Origin: Nostoc sp. S13
GTDB taxonomy: Bacteria > Cyanobacteriota > Cyanobacteriia > Cyanobacteriales > Nostocaceae
DNA: 40,553 nt
Direction: 5' to 3'
Assembly (NCBI RefSeq): GCF_029379315.1
Contig: NZ_JAQYWQ010000064.1
Coordinates: forward strand, 1 to 40,553
The position numbers and the translations under genes were made by a program. Below the pieces are notes generated by a model that did not search any database, had not been told where the DNA came from, and saw only the letters and a program-made list of their open reading frames with translations. This document shows positions 17,212 to 27,343 of this stretch, piece by piece; the stretch's first letter is position 1, and the number at the start of each line of letters is the position of its first letter.

Positions 17212-20200
17212 TCATACCGGAATTTCAATGATAAATTCTGTACCCTTACCCAGAACTGAGTTAAAACTCAATTTTCCGCAGTGGGTTTCTTCAACTATTT
17301 GACGAGCGATCGCTAACCCCAACCCCGTCCCTTTACCGACAGATTTCGTAGTAAATAAATGGTTAAATATCTTTTGTTTTACCTCTTCAGTCATCCCCTT
17401 AGCATTGTCAGCGATCGTGATTTTTACCCCGGCATTTTCTAATGATGTTTTAATTATTATGCGGTGAGAATCAAGCTGATTTTCTTCAAAACTCCGATTT
17501 GTATTTGAGTCATCCAATGCATCAATAGCATTTGCTAAGATATTCATAAATACTTGATTTAATTGTCCAGGAAAACACTCAACTTGAGGGAAAGTGCTGT
17601 ACTGAGTTATCACTTCAATAGCTGGACGTTGTTCATTCGCCTTGAGACGATGTTTCAAAATTAAAATTGTGCTATCAATGCCTTGGTGAATATTAAACGA
17701 CACTTTACAATCTTTGTCGGCACGGGAGAAAGTTCGTAAACTGGTGCTGATATTTTTTAGACGATCGCACGCCATAGACATGGAATCAATCATCTTAGGC
17801 AAGTCTGATAAGCTATAATCTAGGTCGATTTCTTCAGCATGGTTTTTGATTTCATCACTGGCATTGGGCAGGCTTGATTGATAGAGTTTTAAGTGTTCAA
17901 CAAGATCAGCAACAGTGGGTTGAGCAAGTTTTAGACTGGCAGCAATAAAACCAAGGGGATTATTCATTTCGTGAGCCACACCAGTAACTAAGTTACCTAG
18001 TGCTGACATTTTTTCATTTTGGACAATTTGTAATTGGGCGTTTTGCAGATTGTTCAACGCGTTTTCTAAGTCAAGTGATTTTTGCTGCAAGGCAAGTTCA
18101 GCTTTTTTGCGCTCGCTAATATCTCGCATGACAACGACTGCACCGAGTTTGTTGCCCGAAGAATCGAAGATTGCTTGTCCGCTTGCTAACAAAATTCTCC
18201 TAGAACCATGCTTCGGCGCAATTATCATTTCAGCATTTTCGACTATTTCCCCTTGTAAGGCCCGAAACAGAGGGATTTCTATGATTGACAGAGGTGTTTG
18301 ACCATCAGGTTGATAGAGTGAGAAGTGTTCTGCCCATTCTTCTGCTGGTAATGATTCTACTGGTAAACCATGAAACTCACGAGTTGCGTTATTGAATAAG
18401 GTCAACTTGCCACTAGCATCACAAACAACAATCCCATCGGTAATATTGTGAATGATCGCATTAAAAAACTCTCGTTCTTTGGCTAGAGATGCTTCAGCCT
18501 GTTTTAATTGTGCTAGTGAAGCTTGCAAGACTTGTGATTTTTCCTGTTCTCTGGTATATAGTCGGGCGTTTTCTAAAGAAATTGCAGCTTGAGTACAAAG
18601 TAAGTTGAGCAGTTCGACGCGATCGCTCGTAAATGCTCCGGTTGCCACATTATTTTCCAGATACAATATACCAAGCAACTTACCCTGATGCAAAATCGGG
18701 CTGCACAAAATACTTTTGGGGTGCTGTTGCTGAATATACGGGTCATTGATTAATTGCGGATGCACTGTGGCATCAGTAATTACCGTAGATTTTAAACTGC
18801 GTTTAAGGGTATTAATTAAGCCAACTGGCACATCAACAGAGTCTTCAATTGGCTGGGGGTTGAGCAACATTGAGTAAAAATCGACGTGGGTAATTCCCTT
18901 GTTCTGTACAGATGTGACACCAAGGGAAAGCTGTCCTAGCGCCTGAATTAGTAAACGCCCTGACTGCCAAAGCATGAACACACACTTATCGGCTCCCGCA
19001 TTTTCAATGACGATATGCAGCAATGCTGAAAGCAGTTTTTCGAGTTCGATTTCGCCTGAAAGGGTTTGAGAAGCTTTGAGAATGGCAGCTAAATCTAAAG
19101 CAACAGAGACGCTACTACTACTAGAAGTGGCGGAACTGGTGGAGGTGACACTCCCCAATGTGAAGAGAGTTTCGTTAGTTGAGAGGGGAGAACGGGTTTG
19201 CTCTAAGATGGGGGCGAGGAGTTGGGGATAGCGTCGTTCCAAGTCGGCGACTTTGGCTTTAGCGCCCCAACGAGCATAACCGTAGTAAGCTTGGATCATA
19301 TATTCCCCAGCTATGCGCTCTTTGCCCCAGTCGAGGTAAAATTTAGCAGAGAGTTCGTTGGCAAGTGCTTCTTCTTGGATGTAATCGTTTTCTTCAGCAA
19401 GAACAATGGCGCGATCGTAAAGTTCGATCGCCTTGGCTTTTTCGCCTAGAACTCGACACCGTTCTGCGGCAACTAGCGCACAGCGGTGAGCCTGATTGCT
19501 GGGTGCATGAGATGCCCACTCCTGAAGTTTCTCCTGATGGGCAGAAACCTGATTTAGAATGGCTGCTTGCTCTGTCTGACTGGCAGTTGGATAAATCGCT
19601 AATTGCACTAGCGCATCGTAGAAGGAGAAGAGCGGAACATGGATGAGTCCTACGGCTGCACCCAAATACTGTTCTGTCAGACGGGCATTTGAGAGCGCTT
19701 GTTCATACCGATGGAACAAATAGGAAAGGAGCAGTTTATTGAAATAAAGTTGACACAGCGCCAGCAATTGATTGGCTTTGAGATGAAGCTGAATCATCTC
19801 ATCCTCATCATAGTGTTTGCTACACAACCGATCTGGTTGAGCCGTCGGTTCCAGCAAATTAAGAATTGCTTGATAGTAAATACTTTGAATCTGAAGATAG
19901 CCATCCTGACGAAATTGCTGGATCACCTTGCGGTGTTCATCCATCGTCTGTTTGAGGGCAGAAAGTTCCTGCCCACTCAAATAAGCGGTGTAGCTGTAGC
20001 CCATGAGACTGAGGGCAGCATACTGTAGATCACCGGTTTCTAGTCCACTGGCATAAGCTTGCAGAAACCCTGCCAGCGTGTCTTTCGCGGGTTCTTGCCA
20101 ATGTCTGAGGAAGGTGTTGAATCCAAAAATGGTTTTAGCAGCAAGCTTGAGGGCATTGATACGCTGTAACAGGTTCATCCCTAATTGCCCAAAGCGATAG

Positions 20201-23127
20201 CCCGCATCAATATCTTTTAACATGGCAACCAGCATCAACCCGTACTGGCCATAACCATAGGTTGACTCCGTTGCATTCCCGTATTGCACGGATAAATCGA
20301 TTTGAACAAAGGTGAGCAAGGGTAACAGGTTTGGACTAACTTGATAAGCAGCAGAGATGATGTTTGATATAATAGTCATTGCCGCTTTTTGCTCCAGCGC
20401 GGTCATTTCGGGTAACTCCAACAAGGATTCAATCGATCTGTTGCTGAGGAGTGTTTGGGTGTGCTGAAGCGCCTGCTCGATGTCTACCTGGGTAGGTTGT
20501 TCTGGCAAATGCACCCCCAGTTGTTTTAGTATTTCTCGTGCTAACCGCAAAGCTTCTAGATGTTGATTTTGGGCGATGCAAGCCTGGATCTTAGCCTCAT
20601 AGGTAGTGACCCGATCGAGCCAGGAATGGGCATGAGTCAGGATGGTTTCTGCTAACTGCTCCATCTGTTCAAAATTGGTGCTGAGGTAGGCTGCCTCTGT
20701 TGCACCTTCATAGAGGGCGAGAGAGAGGTTGTATTGATGTTGCCAGCGATCGCCTGGGAGCAGGTTAATGCCGGTGATCAAATAGGCGATCGCGGCACTG
20801 TAAGCCGTTGCTGATCTCGCTTTGCGTCCGGCAGCAAGATTCAACTGGGCGAGTTCATTCCGTTGGAATGGTTGGGTAATTAGAGATTGCCCGACATTGA
20901 GATGATTGACGATATCGAACAGTTTTTCACCCTGATCGTTGAGCAAAGTTTTCTGCAACAACAGTTGCCCAATTTTGAGATGGGTTGCCTGCTTTTGGTC
21001 GTCAGGAATCAAAGAGTAGGCAGCTTGTTGAACGCGATCGTGCAAGAACTTGTAACCACATCTGTCAACTTTTTGTGATCTTTGAACTGTGGCGGTTGAT
21101 GCTTCAGCTTGATAAAATTTGTAGATTTCATTGGTGGGAATCACAAATCCTTCTTGTAATACTTTCCACAAATCCGTAGCGGTTTCTGTCTGTGACTTTT
21201 CATAGACGATCGCCAACGTCGCCAAATCAAACTGGTTGCCAATACAGGCTGCCAGTTTCAAAATATCTTGAGTGTTGGATGGCAATTTCTGAAGCTGTTG
21301 TGCCATAAATTCCACCACATCATCGGTGAGGGCAAGCAATCGCACTTGCCCTACATCACACTGCCAAAAACCTGCCTCCCAATCAAAGGTAATCAGCCCA
21401 TCTTCATACAGTGCTTTCAGAAACTGAGTCGTGAAAAAGGGATTGCCTTTGGCTTTTTGATCAACCAACTCTGTCAACGGCAGTGCCCGTTCCGTTGTAC
21501 AACTGAGCGAGTCGGCGATCAAATGATTCACATCTGCTTGACTCAAGGGAGCTAGGGTCAGAGTGTTGACGTGGGAGGATGCCTTTTGAATTTCATCTAG
21601 CGTTAACATGAGTGGATGAGCCGCAAACACCTCGTTATCGCGGTATGCGCCAATAATGAATAGATAACCCCGATTGCTTACCATCAACAGCTTCAGCAAA
21701 TTGAGCGATGCCAAATCTGCCCACTGCAAGTCATCGAGAAACATCACCAAAGGATGCTCTACTGTAGTAAACACCTGAATGAACTTCTGGAACAGCAGAT
21801 TGAAACGGTTCTGTGCCGCACTGCCCGATAATTCAGCCATTGCAGGCTGTTTGCCGATCATCTGCTCCAGTTCAGGAATCACCTCGATCAAAACTTGCCC
21901 GTTCTCTCCAACTGCCGCTAAAATCTGGCTCTGCCATTGTTCGAGTTGAGTATCACTTTCACTAAGCAACTGTCCCATCAAATCACGAAAGGCTTGCACA
22001 AAAGCAGACAGAGGGATGTTGCGGTTAAACTGGTCGTATTTCCCTTTGATGAAGTAACCGTTCCACCGCACAATCGGCTTATGCACTTCATTCACGACTG
22101 CGGTTTTGCCAATGCCAGAGAAACCTGCTACCAGCATCAGTTCACAGCCACCATTGGCAACATGACCAAATGCATCCAGTAACGTCCGCACTTCCGATTC
22201 CCGCCCGTAGAGTTTTTCGGGGATAATAAAGCGATCGCTGATATCACGCTGTCCCAATTCAAACCAGGTATGCTTGCCTGTTTCTCGCCACTGTTCTAGG
22301 CAGCTAACAAGGTCATGTTTAAGTCCCAGCGCACTCTGATAGCGGTCTTCGGCATTCTTCGCCATCAGTTTGCGGACAATCTCGCCCAGCATCAAAGGCA
22401 AATCGGGGTTGAAATCGCAGACAAAGGGTGGAAGCTTGGCAATGTGGCAATGCACCAACTCCATCGGCTCATGGGACTCAAAGGGCAGTTCTCCGCTCAA
22501 TAGTTCAAAGAAAGTCACACCTAATGAATAGAAATCGCTGCGGTAGTCAATGCCCCGGTTCATCCGTCCGGTTTGCTCTGGGGAAAGATACGCTAGGGTT
22601 CCCTCCAGTCCGTTGAGGCTCTGGATCTCCTGAGTTTCTCGTGGTAAAAGTGAGGCAATACTGAAGTCAATCAGCTTAATTTGTTTCGTGTCCGGGTGAA
22701 TCAAGATGTTGGCTGGCTTAATGTCTTTGTGAATGACGCGCTGTTGATGTAACGGGTGTAGCGTGTCTAGCAGTTGTAGGGCAATGGCAAGGAATTGCTC
22801 TAAAGTCAATGGTCGTCCTTGGGTAAAATCCCGCAAGGAAACACCACCAAAGTCTTCCATGACTAAGGCATAGCCGTTGCGATAGGCTTCTAAGCTGTAG
22901 GGCTTGATGATCCGGGGAATATCTAGATTTTTAGCGATCGCATATTGGTTGCGAAACTGGATTAATTCACTGAAGGTAGGGTATTCTCGTTTTAAGAGCT
23001 TGATCACAACTGCTAGGCGATCGCCTTCTCGAACTGCCCGATACACGAGTGTGCGAGAACCTGAATAAAGTTGCTCGATGATTTGGTAGCCAGCGATCGT
23101 TAAAGTTCCATCAACTTTTGCGCTCAT
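17212..23127 (-). CDS. Giant hybrid sensor: Ser/Thr kinase, AAA ATPase, GAF, PAS, histidine kinase
   Basis: 1971 residues, intact. Protein kinase domain at about 10-280 has K43, H133-K-D135-I-K-P and D154-F-S. The AAA ATPase at about 305-620 has Walker A G335-FSGIGKT and Walker B FLDDLQWAD ending at 471. A long helical/TPR-like region runs from about 690 to 1300. A Ser/Thr-rich linker (SSATSSSSS) precedes GAF (about 1352-1520), PAS (about 1552-1668) and a histidine kinase with H1719 in GVAHEMNNPLGFI and G2 GKGTGLGLAIA. Such proteins are typical of filamentous cyanobacteria and related to HstK-type kinases; their signals are mostly unknown. In the G1 box the sequence is DNAKGM, with Ala where Gly is usual. 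The neighbouring frameshifted copy has DNGKGM. The ATG at 23127 starts MSAKVDGTLTIAGYQ. Confidence 0.92.
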   Translation of the reverse strand: MSAKVDGTLTIAGYQIIEQLYSGSRTLVYRAVREGDRLAVVIKLLKREYPTFSELIQFRNQYAIAKNLDIPRIIKPYSLEAYRNGYALVMEDFGGVSLRDFTQGRPLTLEQFLAIALQLLDTLHPLHQQRVIHKDIKPANILIHPDTKQIKLIDFSIASLLPRETQEIQSLNGLEGTLAYLSPEQTGRMNRGIDYRSDFYSLGVTFFELLSGELPFESHEPMELVHCHIAKLPPFVCDFNPDLPLMLGEIVRKLMAKNAEDRYQSALGLKHDLVSCLEQWRETGKHTWFELGQRDISDRFIIPEKLYGRESEVRTLLDAFGHVANGGCELMLVAGFSGIGKTAVVNEVHKPIVRWNGYFIKGKYDQFNRNIPLSAFVQAFRDLMGQLLSESDTQLEQWQSQILAAVGENGQVLIEVIPELEQMIGKQPAMAELSGSAAQNRFNLLFQKFIQVFTTVEHPLVMFLDDLQWADLASLNLLKLLMVSNRGYLFIIGAYRDNEVFAAHPLMLTLDEIQKASSHVNTLTLAPLSQADVNHLIADSLSCTTERALPLTELVDQKAKGNPFFTTQFLKALYEDGLITFDWEAGFWQCDVGQVRLLALTDDVVEFMAQQLQKLPSNTQDILKLAACIGNQFDLATLAIVYEKSQTETATDLWKVLQEGFVIPTNEIYKFYQAEASTATVQRSQKVDRCGYKFLHDRVQQAAYSLIPDDQKQATHLKIGQLLLQKTLLNDQGEKLFDIVNHLNVGQSLITQPFQRNELAQLNLAAGRKARSATAYSAAIAYLITGINLLPGDRWQHQYNLSLALYEGATEAAYLSTNFEQMEQLAETILTHAHSWLDRVTTYEAKIQACIAQNQHLEALRLAREILKQLGVHLPEQPTQVDIEQALQHTQTLLSNRSIESLLELPEMTALEQKAAMTIISNIISAAYQVSPNLLPLLTFVQIDLSVQYGNATESTYGYGQYGLMLVAMLKDIDAGYRFGQLGMNLLQRINALKLAAKTIFGFNTFLRHWQEPAKDTLAGFLQAYASGLETGDLQYAALSLMGYSYTAYLSGQELSALKQTMDEHRKVIQQFRQDGYLQIQSIYYQAILNLLEPTAQPDRLCSKHYDEDEMIQLHLKANQLLALCQLYFNKLLLSYLFHRYEQALSNARLTEQYLGAAVGLIHVPLFSFYDALVQLAIYPTASQTEQAAILNQVSAHQEKLQEWASHAPSNQAHRCALVAAERCRVLGEKAKAIELYDRAIVLAEENDYIQEEALANELSAKFYLDWGKERIAGEYMIQAYYGYARWGAKAKVADLERRYPQLLAPILEQTRSPLSTNETLFTLGSVTSTSSATSSSSSVSVALDLAAILKASQTLSGEIELEKLLSALLHIVIENAGADKCVFMLWQSGRLLIQALGQLSLGVTSVQNKGITHVDFYSMLLNPQPIEDSVDVPVGLINTLKRSLKSTVITDATVHPQLINDPYIQQQHPKSILCSPILHQGKLLGILYLENNVATGAFTSDRVELLNLLCTQAAISLENARLYTREQEKSQVLQASLAQLKQAEASLAKEREFFNAIIHNITDGIVVCDASGKLTLFNNATREFHGLPVESLPAEEWAEHFSLYQPDGQTPLSIIEIPLFRALQGEIVENAEMIIAPKHGSRRILLASGQAIFDSSGNKLGAVVVMRDISERKKAELALQQKSLDLENALNNLQNAQLQIVQNEKMSALGNLVTGVAHEMNNPLGFIAASLKLAQPTVADLVEHLKLYQSSLPNASDEIKNHAEEIDLDYSLSDLPKMIDSMSMACDRLKNISTSLRTFSRADKDCKVSFNIHQGIDSTILILKHRLKANEQRPAIEVITQYSTFPQVECFPGQLNQVFMNILANAIDALDDSNTNRSFEENQLDSHRIIIKTSLENAGVKITIADNAKGMTEEVKQKIFNHLFTTKSVGKGTGLGLAIARQIVEETHCGKLSFNSVLGKGTEFIIEIPV

Positions 23128-23512
23128 AAACTTTTTTTGAGAATTCCTGTGTACTAAGGTTAGAATTCCCAGGACAATATCTTGATTAACAAACGTTACA
23201 AAACTTGCATTAGGGATTGATGGCAGCTTTCAAAGGTAGGTTTTTTGGAATCTCGTAAATAGTTGATAAAATTCTCAAGTGTTTAACATGGTTTGGTCGC
23301 TTCCAGATTTAAGCATTGGCTGAAATAAGCTAAACCACATCTAGTTTACATATCTAAAATTTATATAACTCTTGTGGGGTGGGCATCTTGTCCGCCCTAA
23401 TTATGCAAGTTAAATGTGTAACTGCTTAGTCAAAAAATGACCAAATACAAAATACCTACTTTTGTCAGACTGGAATGGTGAAAGTAACTTATTTGAGCAT
23501 CAAGTGAGCATT
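23128..23512. other. Intergenic region upstream of the giant kinase
   Basis: Presumably contains the kinase promoter. At 23370-23399 is a dispersed repeat, tcttgtggggtgggcatc followed by ttgtccgcccta. It recurs in opposite orientation at 27585-27614 and partly at 36929-36950. No gene is seen. Confidence 0.6.
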
Positions 23513-24214
23513 TTAGGGAAGGTAATCGGTAAAAAGGTTGGTACTGTGTAAAAATCGTTTACCTCTGAGAAAGCCTGTATTAGCTCCAGGACAAATATAC
23601 TGAAGATTTTCTGGTGTAAAACGTTCTAATAAAAAGCGAAGACTGTTAATTTGTCTGGGCCAGTGAAAGGTTTTCGCTGTCCGTAATAGTACTGCTTGAC
23701 CCTGCTGGTTAGGCACTAAATGGCGACCAGAAAACAATATACCTCCAAGTTCACTGTAGTAAAGGCAAGATGAGCCGGGAGAATGACCTGGTGTCCAAAT
23801 CACTTGTATTGCGGCATCGAGAGTAAATTCCTGCCTAAAGGTAGTTACGGTTAAGCCTGGTAATAAATAAGCTTCTTGCTCTTGAATCAGCACCTCGCAA
23901 CCAAAAATTTGCTGAATTTCAGCAGTTTTGCCAATAGCGCCTCGATGGGTGAGAAATAACCAACGCACGCCTCCATGCGATCCTAAAAAATCTTGATTTA
24001 TTTGGTCTAGGGCAGGGCAATCTATGAGGATATTGCCTTCGTTTCTTACAATAAAATAAGAGGTTCCCCCTAATGTGTCCCGATTGGGTGGAAAGGCAAA
24101 AATGCTCTTTTGGGCGAAGTCCGATTGCAGAGAACCTCCGCTAGGAACTTCGTCAGGAAACACAGCCCGTGGTGGCTTAGTTGTATGACTTGGCACTTGT
24201 GGTAAAGGGCACAT
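23513..24214 (-). CDS. Metallo-beta-lactamase-fold protein with degenerate metal site
   Basis: 233 residues from the ATG at 24214 (MCPLPQVPSHTT); a TTG at 24220 is less likely. The fold is recognisable from GGTSYFIVRNEGNILIDCP, WLFLTHRGAIG, IWTPGHSPGSSCLYY and GGILFSGRHLV. In active enzymes the second element is HxHxDH and the fourth contains an aspartate; here they read THRGAIG and SGRHL. Only the histidine of the PGHSPGS motif is clearly kept. It may have lost hydrolase activity or use an altered site. The gene is monocistronic and divergent from the site-2 protease gene, with a shared promoter region of about 190 bp. Confidence 0.75.
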   Translation of the reverse strand: MCPLPQVPSHTTKPPRAVFPDEVPSGGSLQSDFAQKSIFAFPPNRDTLGGTSYFIVRNEGNILIDCPALDQINQDFLGSHGGVRWLFLTHRGAIGKTAEIQQIFGCEVLIQEQEAYLLPGLTVTTFRQEFTLDAAIQVIWTPGHSPGSSCLYYSELGGILFSGRHLVPNQQGQAVLLRTAKTFHWPRQINSLRFLLERFTPENLQYICPGANTGFLRGKRFLHSTNLFTDYLP

Positions 24215-24407
24215 GATCAAAGAACCTAAACTGAGAAGTTGTGAACAATCTGGTTAAAGTGTAGAAATTCTGAAGAATTGAAACTTGAGCGTTAAGCAAC
24301 ACTGTTAACCGTTGTGAATAAAATTGGGGTTTGAGGTCTGCCTTGTAGTTAATGCTATGGTGCTGAAGCTACTGGTGGGGCGTTTTGTCCAAATTACTGA
24401 AGATAAT

Positions 24408-25928
24408 ATGGCATTTTGGTTTCTGTTTATCCTCCTACTAGGGCTAGCTACTTATCTAATGGTGCAGCACAGCGTCGCTCAGATCACTCGGACGCCAGTA
24501 TGGTTGTTGTGGCTGGTTTTAATGACACCAGCATTTCTGTTGAGTGGATGGACGCTGATGTACGGGGCGAAACAACCTCCGCCGCCAGCGCTGATTATTT
24601 GGTCGTTATTTGTCTGCACACTGTTGTACTGGACGTTATTTCAATGGGGGCGTCAAGCGCCAAGAGATACACAAACCGAAGCCCAAGCTCAAGTTTCACA
24701 ATCACAGCCGACTATCCAGCCTACCCCAGAACCAATACTGCGTCCCATTGAGCTAACGGAAGAAACCCAACTGCGAAATTGTTTTCCTTGGTCTGTATAC
24801 TACGTTCAAAATATTGAATATAGACCACAAGCCGTGATTTGTCGTGGTCAGTTGCGAACTAAAGCCAGTAACGCCTACCAGCAGATTAAGACTAATATTG
24901 AAGCACAATTTGGCGATCGCTTCCTGCTAATTTTTCAAGAAGGTTTAAATGACAAACCTTTCTTTGTGCTGGTTCCCAACACTCAAGCTGCTAAAGAGAG
25001 AAATACACCACGACGCGACCAAGAACGGTTAACTCGACCAGGATTAGCACTTCTGCTGCTAGCAGCTACTTTGGTAACTACTACCTTGGTGGGAATGGAA
25101 AATGCTGGTGTTTCTCTTCCACCTATCTGGAAAATTGGCTCTTTGTTCAAGGTTCTATCTAACCCAGATGTCCTATTGAAAGGATTGCCCTATGCTTTAG
25201 GACTGATGACTATTTTGGGCATTCATGAACTTGGACATTATTTGACAGCTAAATTTTACAATATTCGCTCGACGTTGCCTTACTTTATTCCCGTGCCTTT
25301 CTTCTTGGGAACTTTTGGCGCATTTATTCAGATGCGTAGTCCTATTCCTAACCGCAAAGCTTTATTTGATATTAGTATCGCTGGGCCAATTGCAGGTTTT
25401 GTTGTTACCTTGCCATTACTAATATGGGGCTTGGCTCATTCTGACGTGGTTTCTCTGAATGAAAAAACTCGACTTTTAAATCTTGATGCCCTTAATCCCA
25501 AGTCTTCAATTTTACTGGCGCTACTCTCGAAGTTGGCCTTGGGGAGTCAGTTAACAGCAAAATCAGCCCTTGACTTACATCCACTTGCAGTAGCTGGTTT
25601 TCTGGGACTAGTTGTCACGGCGTTAAATTTAATGCCTGTGGGACAACTAGATGGAGGTCACATTGTCCATGCGATGTTTGGACAACGAATTGCAATGATA
25701 ATTGGTCAAATTTCTCGGCTGTTGTTATTATTACTTTCTTTAGTTCGGGAAGAATTTTTGGTGTGGGCGATTATCTTATTATTTATGCCATTGGTTGATG
25801 AACCGGCGCTGAATGATGTTACGGAATTGGATAATGGACGTGATATTTGGGGATTACTGGCAATCGCTTTGTTGATTGTAATTGTTTTGCCACTACCGCA
25901 GGCGATCGCTAACTTTTTGCAAATTTAA
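24408..25928 (+). CDS. Site-2 protease family intramembrane metalloprotease
   Basis: About 506 residues from the ATG at 24408, which has GAAG upstream and begins directly with a membrane helix (AFWFLFILLLGLATYLMV). ATG 24357 and TTG 24324 are alternatives. Two or three N-terminal helices precede a soluble linker rich in Gln/Pro and a folded domain (about 115-195). The M50 membrane core then has HELGH at 273-277 with both zinc histidines and the catalytic Glu, and NLMPVGQLDGGH with the third ligand D415. The layout resembles chloroplast EGY-type proteases. Substrates, possibly membrane-bound anti-sigma factors or thylakoid proteins, are not indicated by the neighbours. Confidence 0.88.
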   Translation: MAFWFLFILLLGLATYLMVQHSVAQITRTPVWLLWLVLMTPAFLLSGWTLMYGAKQPPPPALIIWSLFVCTLLYWTLFQWGRQAPRDTQTEAQAQVSQSQPTIQPTPEPILRPIELTEETQLRNCFPWSVYYVQNIEYRPQAVICRGQLRTKASNAYQQIKTNIEAQFGDRFLLIFQEGLNDKPFFVLVPNTQAAKERNTPRRDQERLTRPGLALLLLAATLVTTTLVGMENAGVSLPPIWKIGSLFKVLSNPDVLLKGLPYALGLMTILGIHELGHYLTAKFYNIRSTLPYFIPVPFFLGTFGAFIQMRSPIPNRKALFDISIAGPIAGFVVTLPLLIWGLAHSDVVSLNEKTRLLNLDALNPKSSILLALLSKLALGSQLTAKSALDLHPLAVAGFLGLVVTALNLMPVGQLDGGHIVHAMFGQRIAMIIGQISRLLLLLLSLVREEFLVWAIILLFMPLVDEPALNDVTELDNGRDIWGLLAIALLIVIVLPLPQAIANFLQI

Positions 25929-26059
25929 ACAGGATCAGCATAGAGATAGCAAAGTCTCTAAATTTTCTTTTTTTCCAACTATGAAATTAACCATTGGTTG
26001 GGATTTTTTCTTGAAATTATAAATAGTTTTAAACAATAGCCTTCTTTTAGGAGCAATTT

Positions 26060-26077
26060 TGAAACCTGCGATGGTTT
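26060..26077. terminator. Short hairpin between convergent genes
   Basis: gaaacc and ggtttc form a 6-bp stem with a 6-nt loop between the site-2 protease gene and the convergent hydrolase-like gene. It is weak and lacks a clear T-run; it may serve as a 3'-end structure. Confidence 0.25.
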
Positions 26078-26152
26078 CAAAGCAAAAACGTGCGCCAGTT
26101 TATGGCATTTTCAGCACTGGCTAGGGTTTAAAAGTATAGCTACCGCCACATC

Positions 26153-27343
26153 TTAGTTGTTGTTTTGCGTCAACCTTTTTAAGCTAGAAGCTGTTTCTTC
26201 TGGTTTTCCAGAGAGAGGAAAAATTAAAACACTCTTAATTGTGTCGTTATCTATTAATTCTTTTAAGCGGTGTAATTGTTGATCAGTAACCGCAATTCCA
26301 GCATAATTTTTAGCATAATTTAATTCTTCTTTGAAATTTGCCTTATTATAAGCTTGAATAAATACTCGATCGACGTTCCATTTTTGCCAATCAGCTGCGA
26401 AATATCGTTTAGCCCAGTAAGGGTTATGATGACAGATATCAAAAATAACTGAAGAGTTAGCTTGTTTCATTGCAGTTATCATTTGCTGTACAAAATTAGT
26501 TAATTTAGCCGTGCGATCAATTTTTCCAGGTAATTCAGCATAATAACCTAGATAATCATCCCATTGAACTGCATCAATCTTCGAATATTTTTGGACGAAC
26601 TCTACTAAGATATTTCTAAATAAACTAGCAACCTCAGGAATCTCCACATCAAGGACATAATGATCAATTCCAACATAGGTTTTATCTACTCCGGGAACAA
26701 TCCATTTACGAGAAATTGCTAAATCATAAATCGGACTGTTTTTGTCTATTTTAATACCTTTCTCGAAATAAGCGTGAACTTGCATTCCCTGTTTATGTGC
26801 TTCATCAATCAACCAATCTAACCATCGATCTTGAAACTGGTTTGGACAACTTTTATACCCTAGCGTTTGCTGCATAACATCGCTATTGTACATCGTACAA
26901 CCATTACCCCAAACACCGTGAATAATCGTATTAATTCCTTGAGAGCGATAGTAACGAACTCTTTGGCGAATCGTTTGCTCATCAGCATTATTGGTGACTT
27001 GGTAGCGACTTAAATAAATTCCTCTAATTACTTTTTTCTCCCAAGGAGTTTGAGGTGTTATTGTTTGAACTGAAGCTTGCTTATTATTACGAGCCAGATT
27101 TGAAGTGGTTGATAAAGAGGGGGTAGAAGTTGAAGAAGTAGTTGGAATGGCAGTTGAAGAAACACTGGGAGTAGAATTCAAAATAGGAATAGTTATTTGT
27201 TGAATCTTAGATAAAAGATTGCTGATATCTAAATTTCCCTTTTGGCTGAACCACCAATAACCACCTCCTAAGATAGCTATGATTATAGAGATAGGAATAT
27301 TTGAACATCCACATCCATTTGTCTTTTTATTTTGGCGCGACAT
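26153..27343 (-). CDS. TIM-barrel glycoside-hydrolase-like protein, membrane anchored
   Basis: 396 residues from the ATG at 27343; a TTG at 27367 would add eight residues. A single N-terminal membrane anchor (about 16-34, ISIIIAILGGGYWWF) follows a short Cys-rich stretch, then a low-complexity Ser/Thr linker (about 55-90), then a barrel domain. Recognisable elements are RGIYLSRYQVTN, GINTIIHGVWG, WLDWLIDEAHKQGMQVHAYFE, IDAVQWDDYLGYY and DRVFIQAYNKANF. This pattern fits the putative glycoside hydrolase group that includes GHL10/DUF4015-like proteins. The acidic pair in VQWDDY may be catalytic (inference). Likely exported, acting on an extracytoplasmic polysaccharide. Confidence 0.75.
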   Translation of the reverse strand: MSRQNKKTNGCGCSNIPISIIIAILGGGYWWFSQKGNLDISNLLSKIQQITIPILNSTPSVSSTAIPTTSSTSTPSLSTTSNLARNNKQASVQTITPQTPWEKKVIRGIYLSRYQVTNNADEQTIRQRVRYYRSQGINTIIHGVWGNGCTMYNSDVMQQTLGYKSCPNQFQDRWLDWLIDEAHKQGMQVHAYFEKGIKIDKNSPIYDLAISRKWIVPGVDKTYVGIDHYVLDVEIPEVASLFRNILVEFVQKYSKIDAVQWDDYLGYYAELPGKIDRTAKLTNFVQQMITAMKQANSSVIFDICHHNPYWAKRYFAADWQKWNVDRVFIQAYNKANFKEELNYAKNYAGIAVTDQQLHRLKELIDNDTIKSVLIFPLSGKPEETASSLKRLTQNNN

